A stretch of 64,000 nt of DNA. Source: Sphingomonadaceae bacterium. Lineage in GTDB: Bacteria > Pseudomonadota > Alphaproteobacteria > Sphingomonadales > Sphingomonadaceae. The notes below the pieces were generated by a model. That model had not been told where the DNA came from. It did not search any database and saw only the letters and a list, made by a program, of their open reading frames with translations. The stretch is taken from NCBI GenBank assembly GCA_021732525.1, contig JAKFUU010000018.1:204304-268303 (forward strand). Reading direction: 5' to 3'. Positions within the stretch are counted from its first letter, which is position 1. The number at the start of each line of letters is the position of its first letter. Below, in pieces: positions 1 through 7,376 of the stretch. A program made the position numbers and the translations under genes.

Positions 1-2
1 CC

Positions 3-848
3 AAACCCTGGGTCAAACCGTGGCGCGGTCTGCCGGTCTCGCGACCGTTGCGCAGCTGCGGCACACCCTATCGCGGCATGAATGTGTTCTGGCTCTGGAT
101 GGTCGCCGATATGAACGGCTATGCCTCACCCTATTGGATGACCTATGTGCAGGCCAACAAGCTGGGAGGGCAGGTGCGCAAAGGCGAAAAATCTACGATC
201 GCGATATTCTACAAAAGCTATTCCAAAGAGGTTGAAGCAAACGAGGCAGGCGAGGCCAGCGAAGAAAGCCGCCGTGTGCTTCGCGCCTATGCCGTTTTCA
301 ACGCCGATCAGATTGAAGGTTTGCCCGAGCATTATCATCCTTCGCAAAACCTTGTGCTCGTCGAGCCCGAAGGCCGGAAAGCCGATCACGATGCTTTCTT
401 CGGCCGGATTCCGGCGGCACTTCGCCATTCGGGCTCTGCAGCCTATTATGAACCCGTTGCTGACCGCATCACCATGCCTCCGACCGAACTGTTTACTGAT
501 TTCGATCATTATTACGCGACGCTCGCCCATGAGCTATCGCACTGGACTGGACATGGTTCGCGGCTTGATCGGAATCTCAAAAATCGGTTTGGAAGTGCCG
601 CTTATGCCGCTGAGGAATTGATCGCCGAATTGTCGAGCGCAATTTTGGGCGCCGAACTCGGGCTTCCGGTTGCACATCTCGACAATCATGCGAGCTATAT
701 TGGTAATTGGCTCAAGCTGCTGCGCGACGATGATCGCGCGATCCTCACTGCCGCTGCGCGGGCCGAAGAAGCAAGCGCATTGCTTCTGGTGTTGGGCGGG
801 CGGCAAATCGAAGTCGAGGAGGCTGAACCCATTTCCGAAGCTGGCTGA
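3..848 (+). CDS. ardC: ArdC-family antirestriction protein (5' end outside window)
   Basis: The frame is already open at base 3 and reads KPWVKPWRGLPVSRPL before the first ATG at 78, which matches the N-terminal single-strand-DNA-binding part of ArdC proteins, so the true start lies before the window. The second half is a zincin-like metallopeptidase domain with the motif HELSHWTGH and a downstream EELIAE glutamate that completes the zinc site. ArdC proteins of conjugative elements protect incoming DNA from type I and II restriction. Its place beside a toxin-antitoxin pair, a SLOG protein and ssb fits a leading region that is expressed early after transfer. The end at 848 is clear. The family call is firm; activity is inferred from the family. 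Confidence 0.9.
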   Translation, partial: KPWVKPWRGLPVSRPLRSCGTPYRGMNVFWLWMVADMNGYASPYWMTYVQANKLGGQVRKGEKSTIAIFYKSYSKEVEANEAGEASEESRRVLRAYAVFNADQIEGLPEHYHPSQNLVLVEPEGRKADHDAFFGRIPAALRHSGSAAYYEPVADRITMPPTELFTDFDHYYATLAHELSHWTGHGSRLDRNLKNRFGSAAYAAEELIAELSSAILGAELGLPVAHLDNHASYIGNWLKLLRDDDRAILTAAARAEEASALLLVLGGRQIEVEEAEPISEAG

Positions 849-947
849 GCCTTGAGGGACGTATTTGATTGCTGCATTCGTTGATAGACCATCGCCTTCT
901 TTGTGCCCTAGGGAAGTTTAGCGGACACCGACAATCGTAAATATGAC

Positions 948-965
948 TATTCATTTGAATGAATA
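948..965. promoter_or_regulatory. Inverted repeat, probable toxin-antitoxin operator
   Basis: TATTCAT-TTGA-ATGAATA is a perfect 7-bp inverted repeat with a 4-base centre. It lies 32 bases before the antitoxin ATG and just before a good -10 box, TAATAT at 970-975. Antitoxins of this type often bind such repeats over their own promoter, so autoregulation is inferred. Confidence 0.6.
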
Positions 966-997
966 TGTGTAATATCGTCTAAATGAAAGGATTGAGC

Positions 998-1375
998 ATG
1001 GCTACGAGCTTCAAAGCAGATGCAAATGAAGATGCGCGTGTCCTCAGCTCAGCGGTATCAAAAATCGCAGAATTTTGGGGGTTGAGCAACGCAAAGCTGG
1101 GGATAGTGCTGGGCCTGTCGCAGGCCACAGTTTCGCGGTTGCGCTCGGGTCAGACTACACTCGACCCAGCGTCCAAATCCTTTGAAGCCGGCCAGTTCCT
1201 ACTGCGTCTGTTTCGCAGCCTTGACGCGCTGCTTGGAAGCGATGACGCGGCTTCGCGTCGCTGGCTGGATGTCGCCAATCTCGATCTTGATGCACGTCCG
1301 ATAGACCTCATCGATAGCTTCAAAGGCCTGCTTACAGTTTGCGATTATGTTGACGCCCACCGCGCTCGCGTCTGA
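998..1375 (+). CDS. Xre/MbcA/ParS-type antitoxin
   Basis: A 125-residue protein with an N-terminal helix-turn-helix (LGIVLGLSQATVSRLRSG) followed by the DUF2384-type toxin-binding region near the C terminus (SRRWLDVANLDL, then residues around DSFKGLLTVCDYVDAHR). It should bind and silence the RES toxin encoded next and repress its own promoter. The start at 998 is preferred because AAAGGA sits about 7 bases upstream; an in-frame ATG at 983 lacks such a site. The 3' end overlaps the toxin start by 29 bases, which couples translation. The pair probably stabilises the mobile element by post-segregational killing. Confidence 0.88.
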   Translation: MATSFKADANEDARVLSSAVSKIAEFWGLSNAKLGIVLGLSQATVSRLRSGQTTLDPASKSFEAGQFLLRLFRSLDALLGSDDAASRRWLDVANLDLDARPIDLIDSFKGLLTVCDYVDAHRARV

Positions 1376-2081
1376 AGCACGGCGCTACGAGGGTACGGTT
1401 TGGCGGGTCGTTGAGGCGCAACACCGGATTTCGACCAACAGGCTTGCCGCATCGCTTGAAGATCAAGCTCGGCTTGAAGCATTGGCCGAAGCTGCAAAAC
1501 CCGACCTTCCCAAGGAGGCACGGGGACTTCACTTTCTTCTTTCATCGCCATTTCGCTATGGCCATCGCAGCGCTAGCCGGTTTCGCAGGGCCGATGAACG
1601 GCCTGGTATCTTCTATGCCAGCGAAGCCGAAAGCACTGCAATTGCCGAGACAGCCTATTGGCGGTTACGGTTCTTTCTGCGTTCGCCGGGCTTTATTCCG
1701 CCATCGACAACGACTGAACATTCCAGCTTTACGGCCAAGGTTCGCACACAGCGTGCGATTGATCTGACACTTGCTCCTTTCGTCGCCGATACTGCGCTTT
1801 GGATGCACAAAAGCGATTACACCGCGTGCCGGGAACTTGCATCACTGGCCCGGACAGCGGAGATCGAACTGATCCGCACGACCTCTGCCCGCGATCTGGC
1901 AGGTGGCTGCAACATCGTCATTCTGTCCCCCACAGCTTTTCAGTCCAAGCCACCGGTGCCGCAGCGAACCTGGCATTTGCGCTTCGAGGATGGCCGCTTG
2001 ACTGCCTATGCTGCATTTCCAGCGACGGAGCGGTTGGTGTACACCGCTGAGTTATTTGGTCTTGGGACGGTCACTGACTGA
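1347..2081 (+). CDS. RES-domain toxin (NAD+-degrading type)
   Basis: A 244-residue RES-family protein. The characteristic block lies around residues 70-105: SPFRYGHRSASRF, then GIFYASEAESTAIAETAYWR, carrying the conserved arginine, tyrosine, glutamate and serine after which the family is named. Characterised RES toxins, such as MbcT and Res/Xre pairs, cleave or phosphorolyse NAD+ and arrest growth. The gene overlaps the antitoxin by 29 bases, the usual order for Xre-RES modules. The ATG at 1347 has no strong ribosome site of its own, consistent with translational coupling. Length is normal for the family and no damage is visible. Confidence 0.87.
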   Translation: MLTPTALASEARRYEGTVWRVVEAQHRISTNRLAASLEDQARLEALAEAAKPDLPKEARGLHFLLSSPFRYGHRSASRFRRADERPGIFYASEAESTAIAETAYWRLRFFLRSPGFIPPSTTTEHSSFTAKVRTQRAIDLTLAPFVADTALWMHKSDYTACRELASLARTAEIELIRTTSARDLAGGCNIVILSPTAFQSKPPVPQRTWHLRFEDGRLTAYAAFPATERLVYTAELFGLGTVTD

Positions 2082-2161
2082 CCAATTGCACGGCGTTAGC
2101 ACTGAATATTTTAGCCGAAGACACTGCAGCGCGGGGTCCGCCATTCGAGAGAGGCCCTGGG

Positions 2162-2359
2162 CCAGCAGTTCTGATTGCGCAACCCGCCCGGGCAGGCCCG
2201 TGTTGTCCAGCCGGTGGCTGTCCTGCCCGCGCCAGCCTTGCCCTTGGCAGGTTTCCCGGAAGCAAAGCTCCGGTGCGCAATCAGTCCTGAAAGCTGGCCC
2301 TGACGGGCTCTCGCTGGCGGAATTCCCGCTTGGCTTGAGCACATTCAGGAGAAAAAATC
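2162..2359 (+). promoter_or_regulatory. Structured leader A, upstream of the DUF2493 gene
   Basis: This stretch shares ordered blocks with the leader of ssb at 4448-4624: CCAGCAGT, then TTGC..CAACCC, then GTGTTG, then the 14-mer TTGCCCTTGGCAGG at 2238-2251, then GTTTC followed by a hairpin and TGC..CAA, and finally ATTCAGGAGAA before the ATG. The hairpin at 2256-2273 pairs CCGGA(A)GC with GCTCCGG, while the matching hairpin in leader B uses different bases, so pairing seems kept while sequence changes. It may be a single-strand promoter of the Frpo kind or an RNA regulator. Confidence 0.6.
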
Positions 2360-3313
2360 ATGCAATCCACTTTTGCCGACCAATTGGCAGGTCTTGACCT
2401 TGCCGGTTTCACCATCGGGCCGCCGCCTGTTACCTCAACCGATTATCCGTCGACCGATGCAATTACGCAGACACTTGTTGGTGTGTGGTCCGATCTCTTT
2501 GCGATGCTGGTCGATACAGCGCTTGAAGCCGACGCCGAAGATATTGGCTGGGGCCTGGTCAATCTGTTCCACCGCGCCGCGCAGCGCAAATCATCCGCTG
2601 TTGACCGGGCAACCGACGAAGTTCGCGCGCTCGTTGCCACCAACGACGGCTCAGAGGTTCTGACCCATGATCTGGAAACCCAGATCGAGCGGGCGCAATG
2701 TGCCGAAGCCAGCATGGTTGCGCTTGAAGCGATCCGCGAAGTTGCAGCAAGTCTGTTCCTCAACGAGTTTGGATTGTCGTGGAAGCCGGTGTCAAGTTCG
2801 AGGTTCAATCATGGCGCAATGCTCACCTCCGCCGTTGTGCAGGGTCGCGATTTTCTTCGCGCGCGTTCTGCCTCTAAGCGCAAGGCAGCAATGCCGGAAG
2901 GTACACCCGTTGTCTTTGCCGGCGGTCGTAACCGTTTTCCAACTGACGAGGATGCCAAGTCATTTGCAAGCAATGTCTGGGCTACCTTGGACAAGGTCTA
3001 TAACCGGGTACCAGACATGGTTTTGATCCATGGCGGCGACACTAAGGGCGTTGACCGCCTGGCTGCATCATGGGCCGAACGTCGCGGTGTGGTGCAACTG
3101 ACCTTTGCACTCGATATGCGGCTTGGTGCACGCGCCGGGTTCAAGCGTAACGAGCAAATGCTCTCACTTGATCCACGCTATATCATAGCGTTTCCCGGCA
3201 ATGGTGTTCTGGAGCGTTTGGTCATCGATGCAAAGGCTCGGCGCATTACCGTTGTCGATCGCCGTGGTCCGATCGGAACTTGCCCTAAAGCGGTTAATCA
3301 AACCCAGTCCTGA
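2360..3313 (+). CDS. DUF2493 (SLOG-superfamily) protein
   Basis: A 317-residue protein. Residues 1-180 are mostly helical and not recognised. From about residue 190 there is a DUF2493/YspA-like Rossmann domain: VVFAGGRNRFPT, then DMVLIHGGDTKGVDRLAASWA, ending near RYIIAFPGNG. SLOG domains bind nucleotides or nucleic-acid-derived ligands; the substrate here is unknown. The start ATG has AGGAG 8-10 bases upstream within ATTCAGGAGAA. Such proteins are common next to ardC and ssb on sphingomonad plasmids and elements, which suggests a role soon after transfer, but this is inference. Confidence 0.82.
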   Translation: MQSTFADQLAGLDLAGFTIGPPPVTSTDYPSTDAITQTLVGVWSDLFAMLVDTALEADAEDIGWGLVNLFHRAAQRKSSAVDRATDEVRALVATNDGSEVLTHDLETQIERAQCAEASMVALEAIREVAASLFLNEFGLSWKPVSSSRFNHGAMLTSAVVQGRDFLRARSASKRKAAMPEGTPVVFAGGRNRFPTDEDAKSFASNVWATLDKVYNRVPDMVLIHGGDTKGVDRLAASWAERRGVVQLTFALDMRLGARAGFKRNEQMLSLDPRYIIAFPGNGVLERLVIDAKARRITVVDRRGPIGTCPKAVNQTQS

Positions 3314-3330
3314 TAGCACCCAGTTCATTG

Positions 3331-3354
3331 CGCCAGCGCATATTTGCGCTGGCG
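3331..3354 (+). promoter_or_regulatory. Perfect hairpin in the 3314-3439 gap
   Basis: CGCCAGCGCA-TATT-TGCGCTGGCG gives a 10-bp stem with a 4-base loop. It sits 17 bases after the DUF2493 stop and 85 bases before the DUF6878 start. No T-run follows, so it is not a classical intrinsic terminator; it may stabilise mRNA ends or serve as a protein site. Confidence 0.55.
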
Positions 3355-3439
3355 TATCTGGCGAGAGCGAAGGCGTCTTTTGTGCGTTCGAACGGCTGCG
3401 GATGGTTCGCAGCAGGTTCATGCAAAGGAGGAGTTTATC

Positions 3440-3874
3440 ATGACCGATTTCTCGCAGCTTGCGGCAGATTATCTCGCAGGCCAGGCTGAACGTAATGCAT
3501 CTGTAGATATGGAAATAGCAGCGATGAAGGCGTTGTTGCTGCTGCATTTCAAAGCGCATGGAATTGCCACGGTCGAGATCCGTTTCGATGGCTACGGCGA
3601 CAGTGGCGCGATCGAACAAACGACCTTCTTTGGTGCCGATGGAACGGTGGTCGAATGCCCAGACATTGCCGTTTCGCGCGAGGGCAGGGATGATGTCAAA
3701 CTGGCCTCGCTGCTAGAAGACTTCGCCTATGAAGTGCTCGAGCGGCATCATGATGGCTGGGAGATCAATGATGGTGGATTCGGCGAATTGCTGATCGACG
3801 TTGGCGAAGAGAGTTTCCAGCTCGACTGCAATCTTCGCTTCACGTCCTATGACAGCCATTCAACCGAATTTTGA
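3440..3874 (+). CDS. DUF6878-family protein
   Basis: A 144-residue acidic protein of unknown function. It resembles the DUF6878 family of alphaproteobacterial plasmids and elements, notably in RFDGYGDSGAIE around residues 50-61 and the later GWEINDGGFGELLIDV block. The start at 3440 is chosen because AAAGGAGGAG ends 6 bases upstream; a longer reading from 3344 lacks this. It is followed after 12 bases by the DUF6915 gene, so the two are probably one transcript. No signal peptide or membrane segment is seen. Confidence 0.8.
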   Translation: MTDFSQLAADYLAGQAERNASVDMEIAAMKALLLLHFKAHGIATVEIRFDGYGDSGAIEQTTFFGADGTVVECPDIAVSREGRDDVKLASLLEDFAYEVLERHHDGWEINDGGFGELLIDVGEESFQLDCNLRFTSYDSHSTEF

Positions 3875-3886
3875 AGGGAGCGCGTC

Positions 3887-4279
3887 ATGGCACATTGTTA
3901 TTATCATGCGCTGTCATCGGTTCGCAAATGGGGTGGGACGTGCGATGATTATCTTGCACTCCACCAATGGTTCGACGAGTCTAAAGCAATTTTTGCAGAC
4001 CCTAGGCACCGCGCGTTGCGCCATCATGCCGAAGGCATATTCATGCTCGAGACATTGTTTGGTGCAACCATTACGAACTCGGACGGCAAGGTTGTTCCGG
4101 TTCGGCTCATCGGCGAACAGCATGTCATTGAGGACTTGGGGTTCATCCCTTCCTTTGCCGATTGGGGCCGCCTGATCCAGCCGCAGACATGGATGCTCAA
4201 AGGACGCAGATTGGACCAGCCGACGAGCGATGAACCGACCGAACAAACGCCAGCGGTGCCAGTCAGCCTTGCAGCATAA
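3887..4279 (+). CDS. DUF6915-family protein
   Basis: A 130-residue cytosolic protein with the family hallmarks WFDESKAIFADPRHRALRHH and GIFMLETLFGATITNSDGK. It has no known function, but it is frequent in sphingomonad conjugative elements near ssb and DUF6878 genes. A ribosome site, GAAGGGAG, lies 7-14 bases before the ATG. The histidine-rich N-terminal half might bind metal, but no established catalytic motif is seen. The last 25 residues (PTSDEPTEQTPAVPV) look disordered. Confidence 0.8.
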   Translation: MAHCYYHALSSVRKWGGTCDDYLALHQWFDESKAIFADPRHRALRHHAEGIFMLETLFGATITNSDGKVVPVRLIGEQHVIEDLGFIPSFADWGRLIQPQTWMLKGRRLDQPTSDEPTEQTPAVPVSLAA

Positions 4280-4447
4280 GCCCCCTTTGAGTTCAGGCGG
4301 ACTTGTTACAAATCATGGATGTTCGCCGCGGTTTGACGGGTTGAATAGGCAATCACCCAACTTCCGAGAATATGTGCTTTGGGTATTCGCCGATACCTCA
4401 CATCTGGGACAAATCCGGCTGTGTGCGCGAACCTCCGGATGAATCAG

Positions 4448-4624
4448 CCAGCAGTCTCTTGCAACCCCAACGCTGCCGGCCGTGTTGCCCTTGGCAGGGC
4501 TGCCCGCACCACCCGGCGCTAAAGGGGTTTCCCGCAGGTTCTGCGGTGCAAGTGCCTGCCGCCCGCTCCTCCTGTCTGGTTCGCAGCCGGGATGGTCCCG
4601 GATGCAAAATTCAGGAGAATACCC
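4448..4624 (+). promoter_or_regulatory. Structured leader B, upstream of ssb
   Basis: Related to leader A at 2162-2359 in the same block order. The shared 14-mer TTGCCCTTGGCAGG is at 4485-4498 and here forms a GCCCT-TGGC-AGGGC hairpin. The second hairpin CCGCAG-GTT-CTGCGG at 4532-4546 sits 78 bases before the ATG, against 86 in leader A. The final ATTCAGGAGAA holds the ribosome site. Most of the 345-base gap from 4280 is this element; bases 4280-4447 show nothing clear. Confidence 0.6.
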
Positions 4625-5017
4625 ATGACAAATCTTGTTATCCTCGTTGGCCGTATCGCCCGCGATCCAGAAACCCGCAGTACACAAAGCGGCTCGTCAA
4701 TCACCTCGATCAGCGTTGTTACCGACCGCCCGGCGCGCAACAAAGACGGGAAGACGTACAAGGACGAGAATGGCTATACCGCCAAGGACAGCGAATTCCA
4801 CCGGGTCACATGCTTCAATGGCCTCGGCCAGAATGTCGCCAAATATTGCACCAAGGGTCAGCTGGTGTCGCTCGAAGGCCGGATCCATTATTCGCAGTGG
4901 GAAGATGCCGAAGGCAACAAGCGCTACGGCTGCGAAATTTACGCCGACAAGGTCGACTTCCTGACCAAATCGCGCGAAAGTAACAATGAAGGTGCGCCGC
5001 CCATCGACGAAGATTGA
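4625..5017 (+). CDS. ssb: Single-stranded DNA-binding protein
   Basis: A 130-residue OB-fold Ssb. It begins NLVILVGRIARDPETR and carries FHRVTCFNGLGQNVAKYCTKG and LVSLEGRIHYSQWED, the usual DNA-wrapping strands. It is shorter than chromosomal Ssb and lacks the long linker and DDDIPF-type tip, ending instead in the acidic PPIDED, which may still contact partner proteins. Element-borne Ssb coats the transferred strand and can dampen the SOS response in the recipient. The ATG at 4625 follows CAGGAGAATACCC. An intrinsic terminator follows at 5041. Confidence 0.95.
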   Translation: MTNLVILVGRIARDPETRSTQSGSSITSISVVTDRPARNKDGKTYKDENGYTAKDSEFHRVTCFNGLGQNVAKYCTKGQLVSLEGRIHYSQWEDAEGNKRYGCEIYADKVDFLTKSRESNNEGAPPIDED

Positions 5018-5040
5018 TTGGCAAATCGCTTCCTGAAATC

Positions 5041-5074
5041 AGGCCCCGATGGCACGTGCCGCCGGGGCCTTTTC
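5041..5074 (+). terminator. Intrinsic terminator after ssb
   Basis: AGGCCCCG at 5041-5048 pairs with CGGGGCCT at 5063-5070, followed by TTTTC. The loop holds the palindrome GGCACGTGCC. The next gene is on the opposite strand, so this ends the ssb transcript. Confidence 0.8.
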
Positions 5075-5138
5075 TTTTGCTTGGGTTCCAAGCACGGCGG
5101 CACAGGGCATCGAGCCCCATGCCGCCGTCATTTGTGCT

Positions 5139-5369
5139 TCAAGGCGCAGAAAGTCTACTGAGCGCTGTATCGATTCCCAACGTCATCGATGCACGGATAA
5201 GCTGCTTGAGTTTTGCCGGTTCGATCGAAGCTGTATCACCATTGATCAGCAATCTGCCGAGTTCAGCCGCTGCTTCTTCACGTAAAGCTGCTTCGCGGGC
5301 GTCAAGTAGGCGGCGTTCTTCGCCGAGCTTCCTTAAAGCCTCGAGCGCATTGGGTTTGGACCGGGCCAT
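5139..5369 (-). CDS. DUF6437-family small coiled-coil protein
   Basis: A 76-residue protein that begins MARSKPNALEALRKL and is rich in Glu, Arg, Ala and Leu, with heptad-like spacing up to residue 38 that suggests a short coiled coil. The C-terminal part (LKQLIRASMTLGIDTALSRL) matches DUF6437 proteins found on sphingomonad elements. Function is unknown. GAAAGGAA lies about 8 bases before the ATG on the minus strand. It is a single minus-strand gene between ssb and a plus-strand small gene. Confidence 0.75.
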   Translation of the reverse strand: MARSKPNALEALRKLGEERRLLDAREAALREEAAAELGRLLINGDTASIEPAKLKQLIRASMTLGIDTALSRLSAP

Positions 5370-5705
5370 TTAAGTTCCTTTCACTGGCCATAGTCCCCTC
5401 CACCACACCTTTTGGCAGGCGTTTAGCCTGTAGGAAAATGTTTTCTAGCGCTGGGTTGTGAGGGGCTCGGTCTCCGAGAGTGGGAGGTTTCTATCACAGA
5501 TTTATAAGTGTGATGCGCGCTTGGGGGCCGCCTCAAGGACGACGGGGCCCCACCATTTTTCCGCCAGCCGACTGTGTCGCCTGCCGAAAAAATCGTTGCC
5601 CCCATCGCCGCTGGCGCGGCCGCGCTAGGGCGCGGTCCTTGACCCGTCCCGTCGCACGCATCCGCAATTCGCCTGTTGTTTCACAACAAACTTCAGGAGG
5701 ATATT
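5370..5705. other. Intergenic region with two inverted repeats
   Basis: This divergent region serves the DUF6437 gene on the left and the 78-residue gene on the right. It holds ATCACA (5493-5498), 10 AT-rich bases and TGTGAT (5509-5514), a perfect inverted repeat, and GCGCGGCCGCGC (5614-5625), a 12-base palindrome. These may be operators. No convincing coding frame was found. Confidence 0.4.
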
Positions 5706-5942
5706 ATGAAAGGTTCACAAGCACTTTCCAGTACCGACCGGCAGGCCGACGAGCAGGCGATGATTGCAGCGCATAATTGTGCGGTTGCACGGTCGTTCCA
5801 CAGCTACTTCAATCAATATATCCTAACCGATCATGAGCGTGGATATATCGTCATCGACGAAGGTGATTATGGCGCTCTGCCGCAGCATCTGATGGACCGC
5901 GTGGTCGATTCAGTGCCGAGCAAGATGATCGACGAACATTGA
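5706..5942 (+). CDS. Small protein of unknown function
   Basis: A 78-residue acidic, soluble protein with no recognised domain. Notable stretches are ARSFHSYFNQYILTDHERGYIVIDEGDYGALP and a charged end. The start is chosen at 5706 because CAGGAGGATATT gives a strong ribosome site; the longer reading from 5676 does not. TTGTT-TCAC-AACAA just upstream could form a small hairpin. An intrinsic terminator follows at 5955, so it is probably a single-gene transcript. Confidence 0.65.
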   Translation: MKGSQALSSTDRQADEQAMIAAHNCAVARSFHSYFNQYILTDHERGYIVIDEGDYGALPQHLMDRVVDSVPSKMIDEH

Positions 5943-5954
5943 GCTTAATGCCAC

Positions 5955-5988
5955 GAGGAGGAAGTCCATCCGGGCTTCCTCCTTTTTT
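5955..5988 (+). terminator. Intrinsic terminator
   Basis: AGGAGGAAG at 5956-5964 pairs with CTTCCTCCT at 5975-5983 around a 10-base loop, then a run of T to 5988. It lies 13 bases after the small gene stop and points to the plus strand. Confidence 0.85.
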
Positions 5989-6037
5989 CTTGTTCATCTC
6001 CCCAAAATCGAGAAAATATCGGAAGGTCCGGAAGAAG

Positions 6038-6934
6038 CTAACGAGCCAGTGCCTTTTCGATGAGATATGCAAGCCGGACGCCAGCTTGACGTAAACGCTT
6101 TTCAACCACAGGGCCGTTAGATGAAATGTAATCCTGGTTGATTGAGATGCGCGGCTCGGTAGGTTTGGAGCATTGCGTATTTGACAGGTTCATAGTGCAA
6201 TATAGCGTATTTTCCTTCAGAGTGATCGCGTAAGATTCTTGAGCCCATTGCCATGGCTGAGATGACGTCCATTGCATTTTTTCAGCAGAAGAAGTGAGCG
6301 GTACAAGGCGGTCCACCGCGCGGTATGTCACCGTAAATCCAGCCCAGTCTCTGCTCAGATTTGTACCCAACACAAACTTTTCGACCAAGCACTTGTCCCA
6401 GACTGAGTGCAGATTAGATTTTTGCCCTGAACCACAAAGTCCCTTTACTAGTAAATAATTCCCGCCCCGATCATCTGCGAAAGAGATGTGTAATGGCTGA
6501 TGAATGTCGCCGACCCAATGCCCAAGACCGAGTAGCGCTTTTGCGCGTGCCTTTGCTGGCTTGGAACGATCCGAAAGGATGGCCAAATCCCGTTCGATGC
6601 CCTGCAAAATACAGCTGTCATTCTGGGGACAATCAGCGTTGACGATTGATCGTTGATTGCGGGCGTAGTTGATGAAATGGTCGTCCGGATTTTTCCGCGG
6701 AAAGTCATCTTCTTCGACGCATCCATAATTGAAAGAGCTGTATTCGCCGTCTGCTTTCAAAAGAGCGTTGATATCCGCGCGAACGTCATCACTCACTGTG
6801 CGATACGCGTAATCGCACACCGTCAAATGACCAGCTTTGCTCCACGCTAGAGCTTCGCTAGGGTAAAGAGAAACCATGCTCCCGGCAATCAGCGCCAGCA
6901 TCGGCAACATCGACAGTCGTCTAATATTCATCAT
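6038..6934 (-). CDS. Secreted S1/P1-type nuclease
   Basis: A 298-residue zinc-dependent phosphodiesterase of the S1/P1 family, expected to cut single-stranded nucleic acids outside the cytoplasm. A signal peptide ends at SEALA, so the mature protein starts with Trp (WSKAGH), the N-terminal zinc ligand of this family. Further ligands appear in DDHFINY, in LGLGHWVGDIHQPLH and in the later LHSVWD block. The ATG at 6934 is preferred to one 15 codons upstream because GGGAGGAAG lies directly before it. It stands alone on the minus strand at the edge of the DNA-processing block, and is one of several exported nuclease-like genes here. Confidence 0.88.
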   Translation of the reverse strand: MMNIRRLSMLPMLALIAGSMVSLYPSEALAWSKAGHLTVCDYAYRTVSDDVRADINALLKADGEYSSFNYGCVEEDDFPRKNPDDHFINYARNQRSIVNADCPQNDSCILQGIERDLAILSDRSKPAKARAKALLGLGHWVGDIHQPLHISFADDRGGNYLLVKGLCGSGQKSNLHSVWDKCLVEKFVLGTNLSRDWAGFTVTYRAVDRLVPLTSSAEKMQWTSSQPWQWAQESYAITLKENTLYCTMNLSNTQCSKPTEPRISINQDYISSNGPVVEKRLRQAGVRLAYLIEKALAR

Positions 6935-7294
6935 GTTCTTCCTCCCAACAGAACTTAATAATATCATGCTCGATTTCATTTACACGTGACGGGCATCACG
7001 TTGTTTTCAGCCCGTCGAATGCCACCTAGAATATAGCGATTCGCACGCTCGAGTTAATGGTTTGCAGGACTCCCCAATTGGTTCAATCCAGTTTTCTGGA
7101 TCCATGTTAGAAGCAGGAAACGTAAGCACACCGTACGCGATGAATCGCAGGTTGAAATTGTCATATTCTCAATAGGTTGTAGCGAAAAATGGCGGATGGC
7201 AGCTTTACAATTGGAAATGATTTGGGGATATTCGTTGCATTGAATTCAAATCACTCACTGCCATAACCCCGTATAATTGCGGCATTTGATGTTC
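6935..7294. other. Divergent intergenic region
   Basis: This region holds the promoter side of the nuclease gene and of the mobilisation operon. ACGTGA-CGGGCA-TCACGT at 6984-7001 is a perfect 6-bp inverted repeat just before the nuclease gene and may be its operator. CCAG-TTTT-CTGG is a weaker repeat near 7090. Because it borders the relaxosome genes it is a candidate place for oriT, but no nick-site motif could be recognised. Confidence 0.3.
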
Positions 7295-7323
7295 TTGACA
7301 TGTTCCTATTCATGACTTAAATA
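7295..7323 (+). promoter_or_regulatory. Sigma-70 promoter of the mobilisation operon
   Basis: A perfect -35 box TTGACA at 7295-7300, a 17-base spacer, and TAAATA at 7318-7323. Transcription would start near 7330, giving a leader of about 47 bases before the ATG at 7377. Confidence 0.7.
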
Positions 7324-7349
7324 TAAAGCTGCCTTTCGCAAGTGTGACC

Positions 7350-7373
7350 GGGCTCCTTTTTTGAAAGGAGTCC
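7350..7373 (+). promoter_or_regulatory. Hairpin that buries the ribosome binding site
   Basis: GGGCTCCTTT (7350-7359) pairs with AAAGGAGTCC (7364-7373) around the loop TTTG; one of the ten pairs is G-U. The right arm contains the AAAGGAG ribosome site of the gene starting at 7377. The fold would hide it, so opening the hairpin is a likely control step for the relaxosome operon. Confidence 0.65.
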
Positions 7374-7376
7374 ACA

